The position numbers and the translations under genes were made by a program. From Firmicutes bacterium TM09-10 (GTDB lineage Bacteria > Bacillota > Clostridia > Lachnospirales > Lachnospiraceae): 64,000 bases of DNA. The notes beneath the pieces were generated by a model. It ran no database searches. It was not told the DNA's origin and saw only the letters and a list, made by a program, of their open reading frames with translations. The stretch lies in NCBI GenBank assembly GCA_003481005.1, contig QUKC01000013.1:44558-108557 (forward strand). The letters are read 5' to 3'. Numbering within the stretch: the stretch's first letter is position 1; every line of letters begins with the position of its first letter. This document shows positions 23,428 through 31,570 of this stretch, piece by piece.

Positions 23428-25303
23428 AGTAAATCCCTTACTTTTGACCGGCGCGGTCATCGGTACGATCACGGCGCTTCTGATCGCCGCTTATGTGCTG
23501 GTAAAGGACAAAAAGTCCCAGATGGGATTTGAACGCACGATGAAGGACGGCGAAATTATGCACCGTCTGGTAGCCTATGCAAAGCCGTACTGGAAGCAGT
23601 TTGTACTGGTATTGTTCCTGATGATGTTTTCCATCGCCTATGACATTATTTCGCCGCTGATCATCGGTAATATCGAAGAGCTGGTTGCAGGTGATTTTGT
23701 TCTGCCTGCCCTGTATGCCCGGGTAGGCGGTTATGTGGTGGTGCTGCTGTTTTCAATGGGAAGTACCTATCTGCAGGCGGTGATTTTGCAGCGGGTTGGA
23801 CAGCGGATTGTGTCCGATCTGCGTGAGGATCTGTTTACCCATATCGAATCTCTTTCCCATGAGCAGCTCAATGAGATTCCGGTGGGCAAGCTGGTGACCC
23901 GTGTGACCAACGATACCAACGCGATTTCGATGATGTTTACGAACCTGCTGGTCAGCCTGACAAAGAATGCCTTTGTTATTGTAGGCATATTAATTGCAAT
24001 GATCTGCTTAAACTATGAGCTGACGCTGATGGTGCTGTGCTTTGTTCCCTTCATCGTGATCTTTACAGTGATCTTCCGGAAGTTTTCCCGCCGGGCATAC
24101 CGCAGGGTAAAGGATGCGACGACGGATATTAATACTTATCTTTCGGAAAACCTTTCCGGCATCAAGGTTACGCAGATTTTCGGGCGCGAAGAGGAAAAGA
24201 TGGTGGAATTTCGTGAGAAAAGCCAGACCCAGGCAAAGGCAAACCTGAGTCAGATTTTCGTGTTCAGTGTATTTCGTCCGTTGGTGTATATGCTTTACAT
24301 CTGTTCCATTCTGTGCCTGTTTTATCTGGGCGGCATGGGACATTTAAACGGCGTGGCGTTTTTAGGACAGACCATCACAGGCGGAACGATCGTTACCTTT
24401 TATATGTATATTTCGAAATTTTTCACCCCGATCCAGAACCTGGCGGAGCAGTTTAACTGGCTGCAGTCGGCTTTGGCGTCTGCGGAAAAGGTGTTCTCGA
24501 TCATGGATCTGGAGCCGAAGCTGGTAGATGCGCCCGATGCTATAGAGCTGGAAGAGGTGCACGGCGAAATCGAGTTTCGCAATGTGTGGTTTTCCTATAT
24601 TCCCGGAGAATGGGTGCTGCAGGGTGTGTCTTTCCATGTAAATCCGCGAGAAACGGTGGCGTTTGTCGGATCGACCGGTTCCGGAAAGAGCACAATCTTG
24701 TCCCTGATCTGCCGCAACTACGAGTTCCAGAAGGGCGAGATTTTGATCGACGGTATCGACATTCGCAAGATCAAGATCGCTTCCCTGCGCAGGCATTTTG
24801 GTCAGATGCTGCAGGATGTATTTCTGTTCTCCGGCACGATTCGCAGCAACATCGTTCTGCGGGAAGAGGGCATTTCGGATGAAGAAATCCGTCGCGTCTG
24901 CCAGTATGTGAATGCCGATCATTTTATTGACAAGCTGGAGCATGGTCTGGATGAGGAGGTGCGGGAGCGAGGAAATAACTTCTCTGCCGGACAGCGTCAG
25001 CTGCTGAGCTTTGCGCGAACTATCATCCACAAACCAAGTGTTATGATTCTGGATGAGGCGACTGCTAATATCGACACCGAGACGGAGCTTTTGATTCAGG
25101 ATTCCCTGGAAAAAATGCGCAGCGTCGGCACGATGCTGATGGTAGCCCACAGACTTTCCACGATTCAGCATGCGGACAACATCATTGTGCTATCCCACGG
25201 AAAGATCCTGGAGCAGGGCACGCATCAGGAGCTGCTTGCAAAGCATGGACGATATTACCAGCTGTATACGCTGCAATATCATAAGGAACAGATGGAAGAG
25301 TGA
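23420..25303 (+). CDS. ABC exporter half-transporter, permease plus ATPase (2 of 2)
   Basis: 627 residues from the ATG at 23420, which overlaps the previous stop by 8 bases and has AAGGAGG before it; this implies translational coupling. One extra N-terminal membrane helix, then the six-helix core, then the ATPase: Walker A VGSTGSGKST, signature FSAGQRQLLSFARTI, and Walker B VMILDEATANIDT with the catalytic Glu. Together with the preceding gene it forms a heterodimeric exporter of the MsbA/LmrCD type for drugs, lipids or peptides. Confidence 0.93.
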   Translation: MIEVNPLLLTGAVIGTITALLIAAYVLVKDKKSQMGFERTMKDGEIMHRLVAYAKPYWKQFVLVLFLMMFSIAYDIISPLIIGNIEELVAGDFVLPALYARVGGYVVVLLFSMGSTYLQAVILQRVGQRIVSDLREDLFTHIESLSHEQLNEIPVGKLVTRVTNDTNAISMMFTNLLVSLTKNAFVIVGILIAMICLNYELTLMVLCFVPFIVIFTVIFRKFSRRAYRRVKDATTDINTYLSENLSGIKVTQIFGREEEKMVEFREKSQTQAKANLSQIFVFSVFRPLVYMLYICSILCLFYLGGMGHLNGVAFLGQTITGGTIVTFYMYISKFFTPIQNLAEQFNWLQSALASAEKVFSIMDLEPKLVDAPDAIELEEVHGEIEFRNVWFSYIPGEWVLQGVSFHVNPRETVAFVGSTGSGKSTILSLICRNYEFQKGEILIDGIDIRKIKIASLRRHFGQMLQDVFLFSGTIRSNIVLREEGISDEEIRRVCQYVNADHFIDKLEHGLDEEVRERGNNFSAGQRQLLSFARTIIHKPSVMILDEATANIDTETELLIQDSLEKMRSVGTMLMVAHRLSTIQHADNIIVLSHGKILEQGTHQELLAKHGRYYQLYTLQYHKEQMEE

Positions 25304-25331
25304 CGGAAAGTCACTCTTCCATCTGTTCCTT
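25283..25331 (+). terminator. 22-bp perfect hairpin spanning the stop codon of the ABC exporter
   Basis: AAGGAACAGATGGAAGAGTG followed by AC (25283-25304) is exactly complementary to 25310-25331, with loop GGAAA. The TGA stop is inside the stem. The T-run is short, so termination may be completed by the R2 element that starts at once afterward. Confidence 0.85.
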
Positions 25332-25457
25332 TATCGTATAGGAAACTTCGTTTCGATACGATAAAAACGCTCCGCGAGGATCGCACTGCGGCGGAATGGT
25401 AGAATGTCGCTTACGCGACCCGCCGCAGGCGTAGAATCCTGCTTCGCAGGATTCTTT
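25332..25457 (+). repeat. R2 multi-hairpin repeat, copy 3 (variant arms)
   Basis: Left hairpin TATCGTATAGGAAAC/GTTTCGATACGATA, AAAACGCTCCGCGAGGAT, enclosing stem GCGGCGG/CCGCCGC, inner hairpin GTCGC-TTAC-GCGAC, and final GAATCCTGC/GCAGGATTC with T-run. Compared with copies 1, 2, 5 and 6 both strands of each arm have changed together. It lies between two convergent operons. Confidence 0.88.
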
Positions 25458-25464
25458 TTAAATT

Positions 25465-28400
25465 TTATTTTTGCAGCGTGCAGATATCGACCAGCTCTGC
25501 CGTATCCGGCGTAAAGCCGCTCTTTAAGATATCCGCCAGGGCAACTGCCGTATCCAGGCTGGTCAGACAGGGAATGCCAAGCTCTACAGATTTGCGGCGA
25601 ACCTTTACGCTGTCCCGGGCAGGGGTACGCCCCTTTTTGGAGGTCGAAATGATGTAATTGACCTTTCCGCTTTCCAGAAGTGCGATGGTGTTGTGCTCGG
25701 ATTCGCTGATCTTATGGACAAGGGTAACCGACATACCATGGTCACGCAGTACAGCTGCCGTACCTGCGGTTGCATACAGGTGGAAGCCAAGATCTGCAAA
25801 CCGCTGTGCAATATCAGGGATTTCATCCTTATCGGTGTCGCGCACGGTGATGAAGATGCCGCCCTTGTCGGTCAGCTGGTAGCCTGCGCCGACCAATCCT
25901 TTATAGAGCGCTTCCCGCATGGTGGGTGCGATGCCGAGCACTTCACCGGTGGATTTCATTTCAGGTCCGAGCTGCGTGTCCAGTCCAGACAGCTTTTCAA
26001 AGGAGAAGACAGGCACTTTGATCGCGGTGTAGGAGGAAACCGGGGCAAGACCGGTGCCGTAAGGCATATCCTTTAATTTTTCCCCGAGCATGACGCGGGT
26101 GGCGATATCGACCATCGGGATGCCGGTGACTTTGCTCAGATAAGGCACGGTTCTGGAGGAACGGGGGTTTACCTCAATGACATAAACCTGATCCTGGCAG
26201 ATGACGTACTGGATGTTGATCAAGCCCTTCGTGTTTAAGGCGAGGGCAAGGCGGGTGGAGTAGTCCACGAGCTTTGCGGTTTTAGCGGGGCTTAAATTCC
26301 AGGCAGGGTAAACTGCGATGGAGTCGCCGGAGTGGATGCCTGCACGGTCGATGTGCTCCATAATGCCGGGCAGCAGGACATCCTCGCCATCGCAGATTGC
26401 GTCGACTTCAAGCTCCGTTCCCATCATATATTTATCGATCAGGACGAGGTTCCCTTCCATATGGGAAAGAATAATATCCATATATTCTTTTACGTCCGCA
26501 TCGGAAAAGGCGATAATCATGTTCTGGCCGCCAAGGACATAACTGGGGCGCAGCAGAACCGGATAGCCGAGACGGTTCGCTGTTTCGATCGCTTCCTCTG
26601 CAGTGTGGACGGTATCTCCGACGGGTTGCTTGATATGGAGCTGTTTTAAGAGAGCTTCAAACCGACCTCGGTCTTCGGCAGCGTCAATACTGTCTGCAGG
26701 TGTGCCCAGAATCGGAACATTGTTTTCTGAAAGCCATTTGGTCAAGCGAATTGCGGTCTGTCCGCCGAAGGCAACAACGGCACCAACCGGATTTTCCACA
26801 CGGATGATGTCTCCGACATCTTCCAGAGTCAGAGGTTCAAAGTACAGGCGGTCTGCTGTATTGAAATCGGTGGAAACGGTTTCGGGATTGTTATTGACGA
26901 TAACAACCTCATACCCGGCATCCTTTAATGCCCAGACACAGTGAACGGAGGCGTAGTCGAATTCGATTCCCTGACCGATCCGGATCGGACCGGAGCCAAA
27001 GACGATGACGACGGGCTTTTTGGAGCTGTGTTCCGCGATAAAAGCGGAAGCCTCGTCCTCCTCGTCAGTGGTGGAGTAGAAGTAGGGGGTTTCTGCCGCA
27101 AACTCCGCGCCGCAGGTATCGACCATCTTATAGGAATACGGAAGGTGGGGGAAAGTAGAGTTGCCGGACAGGCGTGCAATCGTTTTATCCGGAAAACCGT
27201 TTCTCTTTAATTCCCGCAGAAAATCATGCGTGAGCGGCTCTGTCTTCAGCCGTTTTTCGAGGTCGCACAGATGCAAAAGCTTTGCTAAAAACCATTCATC
27301 GATCAAAGTCAGCTGATGGATTTTTTCGATGGAAAAACCGCGGAAGAGCGCTTCGTAAACCGCGAAGATGCGTTCGTCGTCCTGCGCCAGGATTTTGGCG
27401 GTTAGGGTTTCGTCGTCGAGTGCGCGCATATGCACGTCTGCCAGGCAGTCATGGGAGATTTCTGCGCCGCGAACGGCTTTCATCAGCGCCTGCTCGAAGT
27501 TTCTGCCAATGGCCATGACTTCACCGGTGGCTTTCATCTGGGTTCCGAGCTTTCTTGTCGCATACACGAATTTGTCAAAGGGCCATTTCGGAAATTTGAC
27601 GACAACATAGTCCAATGCCGGTTCGAAGCATGCTTTCGTCTTGCCGGTGATTTCGTTTTTGATTTCGTCCATCCGGTAGCCGATGGCGATTTTGGCAGCG
27701 ACTCTGGCGATGGGATAGCCGGTCGCTTTGCTGGCGAGGGCGGAGGAACGGGAAACCCTGGGGTTTACCTCAATAACAGCGTACTCGAAGCTCTCGGGAT
27801 TTAGAGCAAACTGTACGTTGCAGCCGCCCTCAATGCCCATAGCTTCGATGATGTGGAGTGCAGCACTTCGAAGCATCTGGTATTCTTTATCCGCTAGGGT
27901 GACCGCAGGGGCGATAACAATGGAGTCGCCGGTGTGGACGCCCACCGGATCAAGATTTTCCATAGAGCAGATCGTGATGACGTTTCCATCGCCGTCGCGC
28001 ATGACCTCAAATTCGATCTCTTTCCAGCCGGAGATACATTTTTCCACCAGAATCTGCGTGATCGGGGAAAGACGGAGCCCTGCGGAAGCAATTTGGCGCA
28101 GCTGTGCTTCGTCAACAGCGATGCCGCCGCCGGTGCCGCCGAGGGTGAAGGCGGGGCGCACGATAACCGGATAGCCTGCAGAGTGCGCGAAGGAGAGAGC
28201 ACCCTCAAGCGTCGTCGTAACGACAGAGGGGATGATAGGCTCCCGGATCGCTTCCATGGTGCTTTTAAAAACCTGACGGTCTTCGGCTTTGGCAATGGTT
28301 TCCGGGTTTGCGCCAAGAAGTGTTACGCCCTCCTGTGCCAGAAAGCCTTCCTTTGCCAGCTGCATCGAAAGCGTCAGGCCGGTCTGACCGCCGAGGGTGG

Positions 28401-28662
28401 AAAGAATGCTGTCTGGGTGTTCTTTTTTGATGATTTTTTTTAGAAAATCCAGAGTCAGAGGCTCCACGTAGACATGATCTGCCATGGCGGCATCTGTCAT
28501 GATTGTTGCAGGGTTAGAATTAACTAACACAACCTCCAGACCTTCCTCTTTTAAAGCGCGGCACGCCTGGGTACCTGCATAGTCAAATTCGGCAGCCTGA
28601 CCGATGACGATGGGACCGGAGCCGATTACCATTACTTTTTTCAGATTGGGATTTAACGGCAT
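25465..28662 (-). CDS. carB: Carbamoyl phosphate synthase large subunit (copy 1)
   Basis: 1065 residues, the full family length. Two ATP-grasp halves (starts KKVMVIGSGPIVIGQAAEFDYAG and VVIVFGSGPIRIGQGIEFDYAS), each with LRPAFTLGGTGGG / LRPSYVLGGQNM-type glycine loops, then a C-terminal MGS-like allosteric domain (from ~945). With CarA it makes carbamoyl phosphate from glutamine, bicarbonate and two ATP, for both arginine and pyrimidines. It begins 3 bases after carA in the same operon. Its order and neighbours differ from the second carB at 49365. Confidence 0.97.
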   Translation of the reverse strand: MPLNPNLKKVMVIGSGPIVIGQAAEFDYAGTQACRALKEEGLEVVLVNSNPATIMTDAAMADHVYVEPLTLDFLKKIIKKEHPDSILSTLGGQTGLTLSMQLAKEGFLAQEGVTLLGANPETIAKAEDRQVFKSTMEAIREPIIPSVVTTTLEGALSFAHSAGYPVIVRPAFTLGGTGGGIAVDEAQLRQIASAGLRLSPITQILVEKCISGWKEIEFEVMRDGDGNVITICSMENLDPVGVHTGDSIVIAPAVTLADKEYQMLRSAALHIIEAMGIEGGCNVQFALNPESFEYAVIEVNPRVSRSSALASKATGYPIARVAAKIAIGYRMDEIKNEITGKTKACFEPALDYVVVKFPKWPFDKFVYATRKLGTQMKATGEVMAIGRNFEQALMKAVRGAEISHDCLADVHMRALDDETLTAKILAQDDERIFAVYEALFRGFSIEKIHQLTLIDEWFLAKLLHLCDLEKRLKTEPLTHDFLRELKRNGFPDKTIARLSGNSTFPHLPYSYKMVDTCGAEFAAETPYFYSTTDEEDEASAFIAEHSSKKPVVIVFGSGPIRIGQGIEFDYASVHCVWALKDAGYEVVIVNNNPETVSTDFNTADRLYFEPLTLEDVGDIIRVENPVGAVVAFGGQTAIRLTKWLSENNVPILGTPADSIDAAEDRGRFEALLKQLHIKQPVGDTVHTAEEAIETANRLGYPVLLRPSYVLGGQNMIIAFSDADVKEYMDIILSHMEGNLVLIDKYMMGTELEVDAICDGEDVLLPGIMEHIDRAGIHSGDSIAVYPAWNLSPAKTAKLVDYSTRLALALNTKGLINIQYVICQDQVYVIEVNPRSSRTVPYLSKVTGIPMVDIATRVMLGEKLKDMPYGTGLAPVSSYTAIKVPVFSFEKLSGLDTQLGPEMKSTGEVLGIAPTMREALYKGLVGAGYQLTDKGGIFITVRDTDKDEIPDIAQRFADLGFHLYATAGTAAVLRDHGMSVTLVHKISESEHNTIALLESGKVNYIISTSKKGRTPARDSVKVRRKSVELGIPCLTSLDTAVALADILKSGFTPDTAELVDICTLQK

Positions 28663-28665
28663 GCT

Positions 28666-29748
28666 TTATGCCCTCCTTTCCATCAGTGCGACAAATTCGC
28701 GGAACAAAAACTCGGAGTCATGAGGACCGCCGCAGGCTTCCGGATGGAACTGCACTGAGAAGCCGGGAAAATCCTGATAAGAAACGCCCTCACAGGTTCC
28801 GTCGTTTAGGTTGATAAAACGAAGTATTGCATTATCCGGGAGAGAATCGTTTTTGACGGCATAGCCGTGATTCTGACTGGTGATATAATCTCTGCCGGTG
28901 AGCAGATCTTTCACCGGCTGGTTTGCACCGCGGTGTCCGTATTTCAATTTTTCGGTGTCCGCACCGTTTGCAAGGGCGAGAAGCTGATGCCCCAGGCAGA
29001 TGCCGAAAATCGGAATGCCGGATTTGCAGAGGTGAGACAGCTCGGAAATGATAGCCGGGTTATCCTTCGGGTTGCCGGGACCATTGCTCAACATGATACC
29101 GTCCGGCGAATAGGAGAGGATGCGTGCTGCTGTCGTGGAAGCGGGAACGATGGTCAAGTCGCAGTTTAATGCGTGCAGCTTTCGGATGATATTCTGTTTT
29201 GCACCGAAGTCCCACAAAACGACGTGATGACGGGGAAGCGGGGACGGAATCTGGTAAGGTTCCCTGCAGGTAACGTGTGCTACCGCGTCCGTGATTGCCC
29301 AGCTCTTTAAGTCTTCAACAGCTGCAGAGTCCGGGCGGAGGGATGTGAGCCGTCCGTTCATGACGCCGCGCTCGCGGATGAGCTTGGTCAGGCAGCGGGT
29401 ATCCAGATCATAGATGCCAGGGACATTTTGCTGCTTTAAAAAAGCGTCAAGATCCATCTGACATCTGAAATTGGAAGGACATGGGCACCATTCTCTGGTG
29501 ATGTATGCGCTCATGTGAATTCCTTTGCTTTCAAAGTCTTTTGGATTGACGCCGTAGTTGCCGATCAGGGGAAATGTCTGAACGACCATCTGTCCGTAAT
29601 AACTGGGGTCGGTCAGCGTTTCTGTATATCCGGTCATAGCCGTCGTAAAAACGACTTCCGCGATGACGTCCTCTTTCAAAGGAGCGCCGAAATGTTTTCC
29701 GGTCAGACAGGTCCCGTCCTCCAGCTGTAAGTACACAGTTTGTTCCAT
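28666..29748 (-). CDS. carA: Carbamoyl phosphate synthase small subunit
   Basis: 360 residues from the ATG at 29748 (AGGTG site upstream; the frame stays open further up but without a ribosome site). N-terminal small-subunit domain (LQLEDGTCLTGKHFGAP..) and class I glutaminase domain with nucleophile in FGICLGHQLLALA and the catalytic His-Glu in VQFHPEACGGP. It supplies ammonia from glutamine to CarB. Confidence 0.97.
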   Translation of the reverse strand: MEQTVYLQLEDGTCLTGKHFGAPLKEDVIAEVVFTTAMTGYTETLTDPSYYGQMVVQTFPLIGNYGVNPKDFESKGIHMSAYITREWCPCPSNFRCQMDLDAFLKQQNVPGIYDLDTRCLTKLIRERGVMNGRLTSLRPDSAAVEDLKSWAITDAVAHVTCREPYQIPSPLPRHHVVLWDFGAKQNIIRKLHALNCDLTIVPASTTAARILSYSPDGIMLSNGPGNPKDNPAIISELSHLCKSGIPIFGICLGHQLLALANGADTEKLKYGHRGANQPVKDLLTGRDYITSQNHGYAVKNDSLPDNAILRFINLNDGTCEGVSYQDFPGFSVQFHPEACGGPHDSEFLFREFVALMERRA

Positions 29749-29792
29749 AAGTACACCTCGCTCATTCTCTCGTGTTTGCTGTACAAATACTG

Positions 29793-29896
29793 AAAGGCGT
29801 CCATGAATCAAACACTTCTCTAAATAGGAAAGTGTTTCACTCATGAACGCCTTTGTTCATCTGATGCATTATAGCATTGGGAAAGGGGGCGGTCAA
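29793..29896 (-). promoter_or_regulatory. carA promoter and leader hairpin
   Basis: On the minus strand TTGACC (29896-29891), 17 bases, TATAAT (29873-29868). The leader then folds into a long hairpin: AAAGGCGT/ACGCCTTT at the base, CATGA/TCATG, and ACACTT/AAGTGT at the top (29854-29793). It resembles neither a PyrR-binding loop nor a T-box. It could be an attenuator or an mRNA-stability hairpin. Confidence 0.65.
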
Positions 29897-29918
29897 GAAT
29901 AAATTTTATTTTGTTTAC

Positions 29919-30178
29919 CAGTTCCCCCGTGACTTCGTGGGTACAGATTCCATGCTCGCATGAGAATCTGTGCACATGAAGTCACGGAGGGAGCGCCACT
30001 TCATGAGCAAAAGGAGCGGTGGCGCAGCCACTGCGGAAAGCGCCGCAGGCGCGATTTTGCGAATGGCGCGGGGGAACGTCCGTGTTGCCGCGCGGCGAGA
30101 AGGGCGCGATTCATGACAATAGAATGTTCACGGAGCGTGCATTCTATTGTATTGCGAATGGCGCGGGGGAACGTCCGG
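29919..30178 (+). repeat. R3 cloverleaf repeat, copy 3, with duplicated 3' end and nested R1
   Basis: Outer stem GTTCCCCC (29921-29928) with GGGGGAAC (30070-30077), arm CCGTGACTTC/GAAGTCACGG holding CAGATTC/GAATCTG, and hairpins GTGGC-GCA-GCCAC and GCGCC-GCA-GGCGC. Every stem differs from copies 1 and 2 yet still pairs. The end GCGAATGGCGCGGGGGAACG occurs twice (30059-30078 and again near 30154-30173) with an R1 palindrome between. Confidence 0.88.
30111..30150. repeat. R1 palindrome nested in R3 copy 3
   Basis: TCATGACAATAGAATG, loop TTCACGGAGCGTG, CATTCTATTG. Located between the two copies of the R3 3' end. Confidence 0.85.
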
Positions 30179-30204
30179 GAGAAGGCCACTGTGGAACCTG
30201 CTAT

Positions 30205-30259
30205 AAACATATCTACCAACTATGTTGGTGTTGACAAATGGGAAGCATCCAATTAGAAT
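30205..30259 (+). promoter_or_regulatory. Promoter of the metB-like gene with upstream shared motif
   Basis: TTGACA (30231-30236), 17 bases, TAGAAT (30254-30259). Just upstream, AAACATATCTACCAACTATG then TTGG (30205-30228) resembles the motif found after the -10 boxes of cysK (32922) and the peptide transporter (36900): wAACATA-N7/8-TAkGTw. Confidence 0.55.
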
Positions 30260-30302
30260 GATAGAAAATATCAGAAAAATAACTGCAAAGGAGAGCAGAA
30301 AA

Positions 30303-31451
30303 ATGAGCAATCATATAGAAACAAAGTGTATTCACGGAAATCTGGATTTTTCCTGGGACGAGCCGACAAAGGCGGTGAGCTTTCCAATCTATCAGACGGC
30401 GACGTTCGGACATATCGGTCTGGGACATTCGACCGGTTTTGACTACACGAGAGAGAAAAATCCGACCAGACAGCATCTGGAGGAAATCCTTACCGCGCTG
30501 GAGGGCGCTTATGACACGACGGCATTTTCTTCCGGCATGGCGGCGGTGACAGCGGTATTTGATCTGTTTGCACCCGGCGACCATGTGATCTGTTCTGAAG
30601 ACCTTTACGGCGGCGTAACCCGTCTGGTCAATACCATCGGCAAAAAGAACGGACTGATGGTTGATTTTGTCAATACCGGTGATTTGGATGAGATCAAACT
30701 GGTGCTGCGTCCGGAAACAAAGGCACTTTATATCGAGACGCCCAGCAACCCGATGATGGAGATCACTGACCTTTCGGCATGCGCAGAGCTTGCAAAAGAA
30801 CACAACCTTCTGATGATCACAGACAATACCTTTTTATCTCCATATTTGCAGAACCCGATTGCGCTCGGTGCAGATATCGTCATTCACAGCGCGAGCAAGT
30901 TCCTGTGCGGACATAACGACACGATCGCCGGTTTTGTCTGCTCTGCAAGGGAAGAGCTCGCAGCAAAAATCCGCCTGATTGCAAAGACGACCGGCGGCTG
31001 TTTGTCCCCCTTCGACAGCTGGCTGGTAATGCGCGGCATCAAGACACTGGCGGTGCGCATGGAGCGGCAGCAGGAAAATGCGGGCAACATCGCACGCTGG
31101 CTGACGGAGCAGAAGAAAGTCAGAAAAGTATATTATGCTGGACTGGAAACGCATCCTGGTTATGAGATCAATGCAAAGCAGGCGAGAGGTGCGGGTGCGA
31201 TGATTTCCTTTGACGTCGACAGCGTGGAAACGGCACAGCGCGTGCTGGAAAAGGTGCGCGTCATCACCTTTGCGGAGAGCCTTGGGGGTACAGAATCTTT
31301 GATCACCTATCCGATGAAGCAGACCCATCCGGATGTTCCGAAGGAGTGGAGAGAAAAGCTCGGCATCACCGACACTCTGCTGCGCCTGTCCGTTGGACTG
31401 GAGCATGTGGACGAGCTGATTGCGGATCTGGAGCAGGCGTTTGTTTCCTGA
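30303..31451 (+). CDS. Cys/Met-metabolism PLP enzyme (cystathionine gamma-synthase or beta/gamma-lyase)
   Basis: 382 residues from the ATG at 30303 with AAAGGAGAG upstream. PLP lysine K199 in IHSASKFLCGHNDTIAGF, plus YTREKNPTRQHLEEILTALEG, AFSSGMAAVTAVF and IETPSNPMMEITD. Family members make or break cystathionine in methionine and cysteine synthesis. Sequence alone does not separate MetB from MetC/MccB activity. The next gene is a MalY/PatB-type C-S lyase and then cysK, which supports a role in sulfur amino acid exchange. Confidence 0.9.
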   Translation: MSNHIETKCIHGNLDFSWDEPTKAVSFPIYQTATFGHIGLGHSTGFDYTREKNPTRQHLEEILTALEGAYDTTAFSSGMAAVTAVFDLFAPGDHVICSEDLYGGVTRLVNTIGKKNGLMVDFVNTGDLDEIKLVLRPETKALYIETPSNPMMEITDLSACAELAKEHNLLMITDNTFLSPYLQNPIALGADIVIHSASKFLCGHNDTIAGFVCSAREELAAKIRLIAKTTGGCLSPFDSWLVMRGIKTLAVRMERQQENAGNIARWLTEQKKVRKVYYAGLETHPGYEINAKQARGAGAMISFDVDSVETAQRVLEKVRVITFAESLGGTESLITYPMKQTHPDVPKEWREKLGITDTLLRLSVGLEHVDELIADLEQAFVS

Positions 31452-31454
31452 GAA

Positions 31455-31546
31455 ACAAATCCACGCTGCGGGGACGGTATTGCGGCGGAGCAGAAAAATG
31501 TCGCGTTTGCGATCCGTTGCAGGCATAAGAATCCTGCAGGGCAGGA
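31455..31546 (+). repeat. R2 repeat, degenerate variant copy 4
   Basis: ATCCACGCTGCGG, ATTGCGGCGG, hairpin TCGC-GTTT-GCGA, and AAGAATCCTGC..GCAGGATTTTTG match the variant arms of copy 3 with decay. It fills the gap between the two PLP-enzyme genes, after a short TTTGTTTC/GAAACAAA hairpin at the stop codon. Confidence 0.65.
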
Positions 31547-31570
31547 TTTTTGTTGAGAGGGAGATTAGAA

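Noticed and set aside
30181..30303. SAM riboswitch before the metB-like gene
   Set aside because: Only ~45 bases separate the predicted transcription start from the gene, and no SAM-box motifs are present.
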